A program made the position numbers and the translations under genes. From NCBI GenBank assembly GCA_016184455.1, contig JACPCS010000118.1, positions 1 through 43,900 on the forward strand: 43,900 nt of DNA, in the 5' to 3' direction. The stretch is from Acidobacteriota bacterium (GTDB lineage Bacteria > Acidobacteriota > Vicinamibacteria > Vicinamibacterales > UBA2999). The notes beneath the pieces were generated by a model that was given only the letters and a program-made list of their open reading frames with translations, was not told the DNA's origin and did not search any database. Shown here in pieces: positions 17,964 through 25,755 of this stretch (position 1 is the first letter of the stretch; each line of letters begins with the position of its first letter).

Positions 17964-19190
17964 TCAGGAATTCACCACGTTGGCAGCCATTGCGCCTGCG
18001 AGCCGGCGCACGCCTTCCCGGATGCGCTCCACTGACGGCGCCGAGAACGACAGCCGGATCCGGTTGTGTCCCGTGCCGTCCACGAAGAACGCGCTGCCCG
18101 AGACAAACACGACGCGTTCCTCGAGCGCGCGCGCGAGCAGCGTCTCATCGTCCACGCCCTCGGGAAGCGTTGCCCACAGGAAGAAGCCACCCTTCGGCGC
18201 AGGCCACGTCAATCGGCCGCCGAGCTCTTCACGGAGGGCCACCTCCATCGCATCGCGCTTCGTCTGATACAGCCGCCGGAGCCCGGGCGCGAGCCGGTCG
18301 AGCAGGCCGCAGCGCACAGCTTCGTGCACGATGCGCTGGTCGAAGCTCCCGGTCATCAGATCGATTGATTGCTTGGCGGTCTCGAAGCGCTCGACGAGCG
18401 AGGCGGGCGCGACGACCCAGCCGACACGAAAACCGGGCGCCAGCGTCTTCGAGAAGGTGCTGAGGTAGATCACCCGTCCCCGCATGTCGTCAGCCCGCAT
18501 CGGCCGCGTATCACCCGCACTCGCGACGTCGTCAAAATAGAGCGCGCCGTACGGATCGTCTTCGACGATGAGGACGTCACGCCGCTCGGCCCATTCGAGG
18601 AGCCGCTGCCGCTTCTCGAGGCTGAGGAGCAGGCCGGTCGGATTCTGAAAGTTGGGAACCAGATACAGCAGGTTCACGGTCCGGCCCGCCCGCCGTTCGC
18701 GCTGACAGACGGCATCGAGATCATCGAGATCGATCCCATCGTCCTCCTGGCGCACGCCGACGAGCTCGGCCTGGGCATTCTTGAATGCCGAGATCGCACC
18801 GGTGTAGGCGGGGAGCTCGACGAGCACCGCATCGCCCGGGGTCACGAGCACCCGCCCGACCAGATCGATCCCCTGCTGCGACCCCGTCGTGATCGTCACC
18901 TCGCGGGGCGTGACCGCGATCTCACGTCCGGCGAGCACCTCGACGATTGATTCGATGAGCGGCTCGTAGCCACGCGTCGGCCCGTACTGCAGCACGGTGG
19001 GATCCGTGCCCGAGAGGAGCTCTGCCGAGAACTCGCGCAGCGAGTCCCACGGAAATGCGGTCGGGTCCGGATAGCCGGCTGCGAACGACACCATGTCGGC
19101 CGAGCGCGCCGCCATGGTGCCCATCCGCCGGATGGCCGACTCGTGCAGGTGGCGCCCCGCCGGTGACAGGAACTTGAAGTAATCGGTCAT
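17964..19190 (-). CDS. PLP-dependent aminotransferase, class I/II (2-aminoadipate/aromatic type)
   Basis: A 408-residue fold-type I aminotransferase of the LysN/MocR-aminotransferase branch. The N-terminus has FAAGYPDPTAFP, the middle LVPNFQNPTGLLLSLEKR and LIVEDDPYGALYFD. The pyridoxal lysine is Lys248 in LSTFSKTLAPGFRVGWV, followed by GGFFLWATLPEGVD and the Arg of NRIRLSFS, which binds substrate carboxylate. Substrate cannot be read from sequence; branched-chain, 2-aminoadipate and aromatic donors are all known in this branch. It starts at an ATG 9 bases from the preceding membrane-protein gene stop and probably shares its transcript. Confidence 0.88.
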   Translation of the reverse strand: MTDYFKFLSPAGRHLHESAIRRMGTMAARSADMVSFAAGYPDPTAFPWDSLREFSAELLSGTDPTVLQYGPTRGYEPLIESIVEVLAGREIAVTPREVTITTGSQQGIDLVGRVLVTPGDAVLVELPAYTGAISAFKNAQAELVGVRQEDDGIDLDDLDAVCQRERRAGRTVNLLYLVPNFQNPTGLLLSLEKRQRLLEWAERRDVLIVEDDPYGALYFDDVASAGDTRPMRADDMRGRVIYLSTFSKTLAPGFRVGWVVAPASLVERFETAKQSIDLMTGSFDQRIVHEAVRCGLLDRLAPGLRRLYQTKRDAMEVALREELGGRLTWPAPKGGFFLWATLPEGVDDETLLARALEERVVFVSGSAFFVDGTGHNRIRLSFSAPSVERIREGVRRLAGAMAANVVNS

Positions 19191-19199
19191 GCCGAGCCT

Positions 19200-20186
19200 T
19201 TAGCCGTGAACCGGAACCGGCGAACCGGAACCCGAGAACCTTTGCACCTGTGCACCCGAGAACCCGCGGTACAACGTCAGGTACGCTCCCGCCGACGTCA
19301 GGCCGAGATACTGGAACACCAGCCCGCGCAGCAGCCACGCGAGCAGCTGCAGCGGCAGCGCCGCCAGCCCGAAGAACGGCACGAATGCCACCAGACCGAG
19401 CGCCGCCGTCGCCAGCAGCGATGCCCCCGTGGCGGCCACAATGATGGCGAGCATCAGCGCGAAGAGGGCCGCGACGCGGCGCCGCTCGCGGCGCACGAAC
19501 GCGGCAACGCGGCGCGCGGCCGCCGCCACGCTGCAGTCGTCAGCGGCAATCACGATCTGCACGAGCAGGTAGAGCAGGTTGACGACCGTGATCCAGAACG
19601 CAAAGACGATGGTGACAGCGGCGGTCGCACCCCAGCCGGCAGCGGTGTCGCGCAGGGCGATCGCCGCGAAATACACGAGCCCGGAGACGACGTAGATCGC
19701 CATCAGTACGAATCCGAGCCGCGCGTAGCGCGGAAACAGGCGCCACGCGGCCTCGACGTACGAGTCGACGGAGAACCGGCCGGCGCGCACCACGGCGCTC
19801 ACGTGCAGCGGAGGTTCTTCGATCGCGCCGCTCTCGCGTTCGCTGCGAACGAGCGTCGCCACCGTTCCTCCCTTGATCAGGAAGACGAACAGCGACCCGC
19901 CAACCGCCACGATGGCGAGCGCCAGCACGAGCGAGGCGAGCACCAGCGGCTGCGCCAGCAGCGCGCCCCCGATGGCGGCAATCATCTCGCGCGACTCGAG
20001 GGTGATGAGCACGTCCGGCTCGCTGCCGACCGCGAGTGCGACGAGAAACACGCCGCCGATGAGCGGCGCGGCGAGCAGCAGCTTGAAGAGTGAGTCGGCC
20101 GAGGCCTGAATGAGCGTAACCGGCCAGTTGGCCGCCGCGACGAGCGCGCCGCGCTTGACGGCCGCCTTGAGGATGCCCCGGGTCAT
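19200..20186 (-). CDS. multi-pass membrane protein of unknown function
   Basis: A 328-residue protein with about six hydrophobic segments: LIGGVFLVALAVG, LVLASLVLALAIVAVGGSLFVFLI, LGFVLMAIYVVSGLVYFAAIAL, VTIVFAFWITVVNLLYLLVQIVIA, VAALFALMLAIIVAATGASLLATAALGLVAFVPFFG and LLAWLLRGLVFQYLGL (each shown in part). I do not recognise a family. It lies directly before the aminotransferase gene. The last 20 or so residues (FSGAQVQRFSGSGSPVPVHG) are encoded by a tandem-word element at 19204-19274 and so may be a recent or drifting tail. Confidence 0.7.
   Translation of the reverse strand: MTRGILKAAVKRGALVAAANWPVTLIQASADSLFKLLLAAPLIGGVFLVALAVGSEPDVLITLESREMIAAIGGALLAQPLVLASLVLALAIVAVGGSLFVFLIKGGTVATLVRSERESGAIEEPPLHVSAVVRAGRFSVDSYVEAAWRLFPRYARLGFVLMAIYVVSGLVYFAAIALRDTAAGWGATAAVTIVFAFWITVVNLLYLLVQIVIAADDCSVAAAARRVAAFVRRERRRVAALFALMLAIIVAATGASLLATAALGLVAFVPFFGLAALPLQLLAWLLRGLVFQYLGLTSAGAYLTLYRGFSGAQVQRFSGSGSPVPVHG
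19204..19274. repeat. tandem-word element F (GAACCGGAACC type) at the 3' end of the membrane-protein gene
   Basis: Imperfect tandem of GAACCGGAACC, CCCGAGAACC and TTTGCACC/TGTGCACC words. Unlike its neighbours it shows only one clear arm. It encodes the gene's C-terminus. Confidence 0.6.
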
Positions 20187-20202
20187 CGGTATTTCAATTG
20201 TA

Positions 20203-20303
20203 CGTCTCCGGTCTCTGGTCTCTCGTCTTTAGTCTCTGGTCTCTAAGCTCTGGGCGGAGGCAAGAGACTGGAGACGAGCGACTAGAGACGAGAGACTAAA
20301 GAC
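20203..20303. repeat. word hairpin E (GTCTCTGG type)
   Basis: Left arm 20203-20244 is a tandem of CGTCTCCG, GTCTCTG, GTCTCTC and GTCTTTA words. Right arm 20262-20303 is a tandem of AAGAGACTG, GAGACGAG, ACTAGAGACG and AGAGACTAAAGAC words. The loop is 17 bases. It fills the 131-base gap between the divergent membrane-protein and sensor-kinase genes and ends 14 bases before the kinase GTG, so it would be in the kinase leader. Confidence 0.9.
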
Positions 20304-20317
20304 CTACAATCAGTTCT

Positions 20318-23300
20318 GTGAGGCTTCCCGATCGCACGGCGCCGGTGCCGCCGCTGCCGTCGCGGCGGCTTTTCGGGATTGCGGCGACCGGCGGCGCGGC
20401 GGCGCTCCTGGTGTTCCTGCTCGGCCGCGGTGCGGAAATCCTCGTGCTCGGTGCCGGCGAGGCGGACGCGCGGACACGAGTGGAAGCCGACGTGCGCGCG
20501 TCGTTCGACGAGATGACGCGCGCGCTGCGCGTCGTCGCGCTCGGGATGGCCGACCCTGCCTCCGTCCTCGCCGCGGCCGGCGGCGATGTCACGGCGTCCC
20601 GGCGGCTGTTCGAGGCGGCCGGCGGCGCGCTGGCGCAGGTGGGAGCCTCCACGGCCGCTGTCACCGCGTACGGCGCCGACGGCCGGCCGCTCGCGTGGGA
20701 CGGCCGCCCGTCGGAGCTCCCGCCCGATCGCCTGCTCGGGGAGGAAGCCTGGTTCTTCACGCGCGGCGAGCTCGGTCTGCGGCTCGTCTACGTCACCCCG
20801 GTCATCAGCACCACCGGCGACCGCGTCGGGACGGTGGCTGCGGAGCACTCCGTCGACCTGACGCCGCCCCGGCCCACCGAGCCGGACGTGCTTCGCTACC
20901 CGACCCGCCTGGCGCCCGTCGCGCTCGAGCTGCGGTTCGAAAACGGCCGCACGTCGCCCGCGGGATACACGTTCGAGGTCCCCGCGCCCTCAGGAGCACG
21001 GCTGGTCACGGCGACGCTCGACTCGGCCGATCTGGCGCGGACGCGCGAGCGCTGGCGGCGGGCATCGCGCTCGCTCGCGCTCGTCACCGTGGCCATCGCC
21101 GTTGTGCTCCTCTGCGGGCCGCTCCTCGACTGGCGCAGTCGGGCGAACCGCCGGCGCGAGTACGCGGCCGCGGCCGCGCTCATCGCCGCCGCGATCATCC
21201 TGGCGCGCCTGCTCGTACGCCTCGCCTCGCCGGCAGACTGGTCCGATGCGTCGGTCTTCGGCGCCGCCGAGTACGCGTCACCGCTGCTCCGCCCGCTGCT
21301 GACCTCCCCTTTCGATTTCCTGCTGACCGCTGTCGCGGTAGGCAGCCTCATGACGCTGCTCCTGTACGCCGTGGAGGCCTGGCGGCTGACGCGGTGGCAT
21401 CAGCGGGCGCGTCTCGACACCACGGCCCGAATCGTGGCGTTCGCCTCGATGCAGCTCGGCGCGGGCATCACCGTGGCGGCGCTGCTGGCGGCGTATCACG
21501 CGTTCCTGCGCGATACGGTCGCCAATACCACCCTCGACCTTCTCCACTACTCGCTGCACCCGTGGAGCACCGCACGGCTCGCGCTGCAAGTGGGCCTGAT
21601 CGTCTGGCATGCCACGGTGCTGGCCGCCGGCGTGCTCGTGCTGCGTCTCGCGCTCGTGCCCTGGTCGGTGCCGAGGCCCGACTGGCGCATTCGCGGCGGT
21701 ACTGTCGGCTTCTGGGCGCTGCCGCTGCTCGTGTGGCAGCTGGCCTTCGATGTGAGCACGGCACAGGGGCTCGCCCTCCTCCTCGCGCTCGCGGTGGTCA
21801 TCGCGCTCGTCGTGCTCGCCACGCGGCTCGAGGCGCGCTATCGCCACGGCTCACAGTCGTTCCGCCTCAACCTGATGACGCTCGCGCTCCTCGTCCCGGC
21901 GATCGCGTTCTATCCCTCGATGTTCGAGTTGGGCTATGAGGCGAAATCGCAGCTGGTCGAGACGCGCTTCGCCCCGCAGGCGATCAACCACCGTCAGACG
22001 ATCCAGCAACTGCTGCAGGAAAGCCTGATGCAGATCGACCGCTTCCCCGGCCTCGCCGACCTCGTCACCGTGCCGGCGCCTGCCGGGACGGAAGCGCCCA
22101 CTGATCGCGCCTTCCAGGTGTGGCGCCTCACCGGCCTTGCGATGTATCCGGTGACCTCCGCTGTCGAGCTGTACGACGCCAACGGCGTCCTCGTCAGCCG
22201 CTTCGCCTTCAACCTGCCCGCCGACCTCACCACCGTGCCGCGCTCGGACGAGCGCGCCTGCACGTGGGGCGTGTTCGAGGAGGTCTCGCCGTTCTTCGCC
22301 GAGGAGCGCCGGCTGCTCTACGCGGGGCGAGCCGTCTGCGGATCTGATGGAGAGCCGCTGGGTTCGATCGTCGTCCACGCGATGCCGGCCGACTACGCCA
22401 ACCTTCCGTTCATCGTCTCGCAGAGCCCGTACGTCGAGCTGATGCGACCGGTCGATCCGGCGCAGGGCGAAGGGGTGTCGGGGCGCGACGTGGAGTTTGC
22501 GGTCTATGGCTGGAGCCGGACGCCGCTCTACGCCTCCGGGGTCACGGCATGGCCGCTGGAGGATGCGGTGTTTGGGCGCATCGAGGAGTCACGCAGGCCG
22601 CTCTGGGCCGAGCTGCGGCGCGGCGACATCGAGTACGCCGTGTACCTGCTCAACGACCGGGGCGGCATCTACGCACTCGGGTTTCCGGTCCCGTCCCCGC
22701 TCGATCACCTCGTGAACCTCGCGGAGATCACGGTCCTTGCATTCGGGACGTATCTCCTGCTGCTCGTCGCCACCGCAATCTACGGCGTCGTCAACCGGCG
22801 CGGCACGACGGCGCGGGCGCTGCTGCGCGAGGTCCGAGCCAGCTTCTACCGCAAGCTGCTCCTCGCCTTCATCGCGGCGATCGTGGTGCCGGTGGCGGCG
22901 CTGGCGATCGCAACGCGGACCTACGTCGCCGACCAGATGCGCGCGAACGTCGAGCAGGAGGCGATCCGCACCGCCTCGGCCGCCCGCCGGGTCGTCGAGG
23001 ATCTCGCGGCGCCGCGCGCCGCGCAGCGGGGGTTTGCGCTCGACGACAACCTGATGGTCTGGGTCAGCCGGCTCATCGACCAGGACGTGAACATCTTCGT
23101 CGGGCCGCGCCTGCTGGCCACGAGCGAGCGGAACCTCTTCGCGTCGGGCCTGCTCCCGACCCGCACGCCCGCCGACGTCTATCGGACGCTCCAGCTGCGC
23201 AACAACGCGGCGACCGTCGTCCGCGAGCAGATCGGCGAGATGGACTACCTGGTGGCCGGCACCTCCATCCGAACGCAGCAGCTCGACGCCATGCTCACCG

Positions 23301-24280
23301 TGCCGCTCACGTCGCGCGAGCTGCAGATCGAGAGCCAGATCGATACGCTCGATCGGCGCGTCCTCCTCGGGGCGCTGCTCTTCGTGTTTGCCGGCGCGGC
23401 CATCGGCTACTGGCTTGCCGAGCGCATTGCGGACCCGGTGAGCCGCCTGACGCGCGCCACCCGCCGGATCGCCCGGGGCAACCTCGATGCCCGGATCGTG
23501 GCGCGATCGTCGGACGAGCTGCGGCGGCTCGTCGACGATTTCAACCGCATGGCGAGCGAGCTGCAGCGCCATCAGCAGGAGCTGGAACGGACACACCGGC
23601 TCGAGGCCTGGGCCGAGATGGCGCGCCAGGTCGCGCACGAGATCAAGAACCCGCTGACGCCGATCCAGCTCAATGCCGAGCACCTGCGCCGCGTGCACGC
23701 GGATCGCGGGCGGCCGCTCAGCCCCGTGCTCGAAGAGTGCGTGAGCACGATCCTCGCGCAGGTGCGGCTGCTGCGGCAGATTGCGTCCGAGTTCTCGAGC
23801 TTCGCCTCCTCACCCACCGCGCGCCCCGCACCGGTGGCCGTCCCGGAGCTGGTGCACGACGCGATCGATCCGTACCGCGTGGGCCTGTCCGACCGCATTC
23901 GCGTCGAGGTCGACGTCCCTTCGAACCTGCCGCCGGTGTTCGTCGATCGGACGCTCATCGCCCGCTCGCTCATCAACATCGTCGAGAACGCCATCCACGC
24001 CATGCCCGGGAGCGGCGCGCTCACCATCGTGGCGCGCGCGTCGGATTCGGTGGTGCGCATCCGCGTGACCGACACCGGGGTCGGCATGGACGCCGAAGCG
24101 CTCGCCCGCGCGTTTGAGCCGTACTTCTCGACCAAGACAACCGGCACCGGCCTCGGTCTGCCGATCGCGAAGCGGAACGTGGAATTGAGCGGCGGCGCGA
24201 TCCGCGTGACGAGTGAACGCGACGTCGGTACGACCGTTGAGCTTGTCCTGCCCACAGCCGACTCCAACGTCAGGGTCTGA
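20318..24280 (+). CDS. giant NtrY-like membrane sensor histidine kinase
   Basis: A 1320-residue kinase. One helix near residues 15-36 is followed by an extracytoplasmic part to about 245, a multi-helix block from about 250 to 535, a second extracytoplasmic part to about 795, two helices (about 800-825 and 845-868), a third sensor part, and a last helix at about 1013-1035. Then come HAMP (ADPVSRLTRATRRIARGNLDARI), the HisKA H-box with phospho-His1107 in QVAHEIKNPLTPIQ, and HATPase boxes NIVENAIHAM, DTGVGM and GTGLGLPI. The H-box and HAMP match NtrY, whose partner NtrX activates sigma-54. No response regulator gene adjoins it. It starts with GTG at 20318. NtrY proteins usually have about 700-770 residues, so this one is very long. 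Confidence 0.88.
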   Translation: MRLPDRTAPVPPLPSRRLFGIAATGGAAALLVFLLGRGAEILVLGAGEADARTRVEADVRASFDEMTRALRVVALGMADPASVLAAAGGDVTASRRLFEAAGGALAQVGASTAAVTAYGADGRPLAWDGRPSELPPDRLLGEEAWFFTRGELGLRLVYVTPVISTTGDRVGTVAAEHSVDLTPPRPTEPDVLRYPTRLAPVALELRFENGRTSPAGYTFEVPAPSGARLVTATLDSADLARTRERWRRASRSLALVTVAIAVVLLCGPLLDWRSRANRRREYAAAAALIAAAIILARLLVRLASPADWSDASVFGAAEYASPLLRPLLTSPFDFLLTAVAVGSLMTLLLYAVEAWRLTRWHQRARLDTTARIVAFASMQLGAGITVAALLAAYHAFLRDTVANTTLDLLHYSLHPWSTARLALQVGLIVWHATVLAAGVLVLRLALVPWSVPRPDWRIRGGTVGFWALPLLVWQLAFDVSTAQGLALLLALAVVIALVVLATRLEARYRHGSQSFRLNLMTLALLVPAIAFYPSMFELGYEAKSQLVETRFAPQAINHRQTIQQLLQESLMQIDRFPGLADLVTVPAPAGTEAPTDRAFQVWRLTGLAMYPVTSAVELYDANGVLVSRFAFNLPADLTTVPRSDERACTWGVFEEVSPFFAEERRLLYAGRAVCGSDGEPLGSIVVHAMPADYANLPFIVSQSPYVELMRPVDPAQGEGVSGRDVEFAVYGWSRTPLYASGVTAWPLEDAVFGRIEESRRPLWAELRRGDIEYAVYLLNDRGGIYALGFPVPSPLDHLVNLAEITVLAFGTYLLLLVATAIYGVVNRRGTTARALLREVRASFYRKLLLAFIAAIVVPVAALAIATRTYVADQMRANVEQEAIRTASAARRVVEDLAAPRAAQRGFALDDNLMVWVSRLIDQDVNIFVGPRLLATSERNLFASGLLPTRTPADVYRTLQLRNNAATVVREQIGEMDYLVAGTSIRTQQLDAMLTVPLTSRELQIESQIDTLDRRVLLGALLFVFAGAAIGYWLAERIADPVSRLTRATRRIARGNLDARIVARSSDELRRLVDDFNRMASELQRHQQELERTHRLEAWAEMARQVAHEIKNPLTPIQLNAEHLRRVHADRGRPLSPVLEECVSTILAQVRLLRQIASEFSSFASSPTARPAPVAVPELVHDAIDPYRVGLSDRIRVEVDVPSNLPPVFVDRTLIARSLINIVENAIHAMPGSGALTIVARASDSVVRIRVTDTGVGMDAEALARAFEPYFSTKTTGTGLGLPIAKRNVELSGGAIRVTSERDVGTTVELVLPTADSNVRV

Positions 24281-24392
24281 TCACGCATCGCGTACCTCGC
24301 GTGTGCCGCAATGAAACATGCGGCGCCGTTCGCAGCCCATCTTCTTCACGCAATTAATTGACGCTCCAAGGCTTGCCACGACTGCTCCGAAC

Positions 24393-24408
24393 TGGACCAG
24401 CTCTTGCT
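24393..24408 (+). promoter_or_regulatory. putative sigma-54 (-24/-12) promoter of the pilus operon
   Basis: TGGACCAGCTCTTGCT matches the consensus TGGCACG-N4-TTGCW at T, GG, C and all of TTGCT, with the GG and GC exactly 12 bases apart. Predicted transcription start is about 24419, ahead of an AGGAGG ribosome site at 24431 and the ATG at 24443. The rest of the 162-base gap (24281-24442) contains an AT-rich palindrome CAATTAATTG at 24351-24360 and nothing else I recognise. Confidence 0.5.
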
Positions 24409-24442
24409 CGTTGCGCAGGGCGGCCCACCCAGGAGGGTAGCG

Positions 24443-24967
24443 ATGATCACTGCGACGCGTATCGCTCGTGCGTGGCGGCTCGCAGCCGCGGCGACCGCAG
24501 TTGCCGCGATCGTCGGCGGGAGGGCCGTCCACGCCGGCTCCGCCACCGCAAGCCTGGCGGTCAACGCCACCGTCATCAACAACTGCACGGTCAGCACGTC
24601 GGCCGTCGCGTTCGGCTCGTACGATCCCGTCGTTGCCAACGCCAGCACGAATCTCGACAGTACCGGGTCGATCACGATTGCGTGCACCAAAGGCGCCACG
24701 GCAACGATCGGCCTCAGTGCGGGCAGCAACGCATCTGGCAACGCGCGCAGATTGAGCGACGGCGCGTCCAACTATCTGACGTACGAGCTCTACAAGGACT
24801 CGTCGCGGGCGAGCATGTGGGGCAATTCCGGCGCCGACATGTACAGCCCGCCGGCGGCTCCCAACAAGACGCCTCGGACGTTCACGGCCTACGCACGCGT
24901 CACGAGCGACCAGGACGTCCCGGCCGGGTCGTACACCGACACGGTGACCGCGACCGTCAACTTCTGA
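24443..24967 (+). CDS. spore coat protein U domain pilus subunit (CsuA/B-like)
   Basis: Exported pilin of 174 residues. The signal peptide (RLAAAATAVAAIVGGRAVHA) is followed by a spore-coat-U domain: ATVINNCTVSTSAVAFGSYDPV, then ITIACTKGATATIGLS, YLTYELYKD, and a C-terminal strand YTDTVTATVNF. The two cysteines (in NNCTV and IACTK) are the conserved disulfide pair. In the Csu system of Acinetobacter such proteins assemble into thin archaic chaperone-usher pili for surface attachment. I chose the ATG at 24443 because it follows AGGAGG by seven bases; the frame is open a little further upstream. First gene of a four-gene operon. Confidence 0.9.
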   Translation: MITATRIARAWRLAAAATAVAAIVGGRAVHAGSATASLAVNATVINNCTVSTSAVAFGSYDPVVANASTNLDSTGSITIACTKGATATIGLSAGSNASGNARRLSDGASNYLTYELYKDSSRASMWGNSGADMYSPPAAPNKTPRTFTAYARVTSDQDVPAGSYTDTVTATVNF

Positions 24968-24978
24968 GGGGTGGCCGC

Positions 24979-25755
24979 GTGGTCTCCCGGGCTCGAGCCC
25001 TGCGTCACATCGTCGGTCGTGCCGTGGCCGGTGCCCTGCTCGTGGCGCCGCCTTCGTCTGCGCGAAGCTCGTTCACGGTCAATCCCACGCAGATTCACCT
25101 TGGCGGCCGTACGACGACGGCGCTGCTGACGCTGCGCAACGAGGAGGCACTGCCCCTGCGCTTCCAGCTCTCGGTGTTCAGCTGGAACCAGGACTCGCGC
25201 GGCGAGATGGAACTCGACCCGACCGACGACATCGTCTTCTATCCCCCGTTGCTGACGCTCGCGCCGGGCGAGGAGCGGCGCATCCGCATCGGGGCTGCGA
25301 CCGCGTTCGGCCCCGTGGAGCGGACTTATCGCATCTTCGTCGAGGAGCTGCCGCCCGAGTCGGAGGGCGATCAGGGTGCCGTCCGCATGCTCACGAAAAT
25401 GGGCATCCCGATTTTCCTGCGACCCGCCGAGCCGGTGGCACAGGCCGCGCTCGAAGCGCTGCGGCTGACTGGCGGCACGTTCGGCTTCCACGTGCGCAAC
25501 GCGGGCACCGTGCACTTCGTGCCGCAGGACGTGCGGGTGCGCGGTTTCGGTCTCGGAAAGGAAGTGGTCTTCGATCGGCACCTCGACGGCTGGTACATCC
25601 TGGCCGGCGGCACGCGCGCCTATGAAGTTCAGCTGGGTGACGCGGACTGCAGCCGGCTGCATTCGCTCGCGGTGGAGGTCCTCATCGCCTCGTCGACGCT
25701 CTCCGACGAGCTCGACGTCGACCCCGCCGCCTGCAGGTCCTCTGCGGCGCCGTGA
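24979..25755 (+). CDS. periplasmic pilus assembly chaperone (CsuC-like, PapD fold)
   Basis: A 258-residue exported chaperone that donates a strand to pilin subunits in the periplasm. The N-terminal immunoglobulin-like domain begins SFTVNPTQIHLGGRTTTALLTLRNEEALPLRFQ and includes the chaperone motif YPPLLTLAPGEERRIRIG, then RTYRIFVEELPP. The second domain follows from about residue 130. The start is a GTG at 24979, eight bases after GAGGGG; the signal peptide is short (VGRAVAGALLVAPPSSA). It is 11 bases after the first subunit gene, and its stop overlaps the usher GTG (GTGA). Confidence 0.88.
   Translation: MVSRARALRHIVGRAVAGALLVAPPSSARSSFTVNPTQIHLGGRTTTALLTLRNEEALPLRFQLSVFSWNQDSRGEMELDPTDDIVFYPPLLTLAPGEERRIRIGAATAFGPVERTYRIFVEELPPESEGDQGAVRMLTKMGIPIFLRPAEPVAQAALEALRLTGGTFGFHVRNAGTVHFVPQDVRVRGFGLGKEVVFDRHLDGWYILAGGTRAYEVQLGDADCSRLHSLAVEVLIASSTLSDELDVDPAACRSSAAP

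Noticed and set aside
20318-24117. Overlapping long plus-strand frames within the sensor kinase (for example 20695-21939 and 22549-24117)
   Set aside because: They are Arg/Ala-rich frame shadows of a continuous kinase gene with good motifs throughout.
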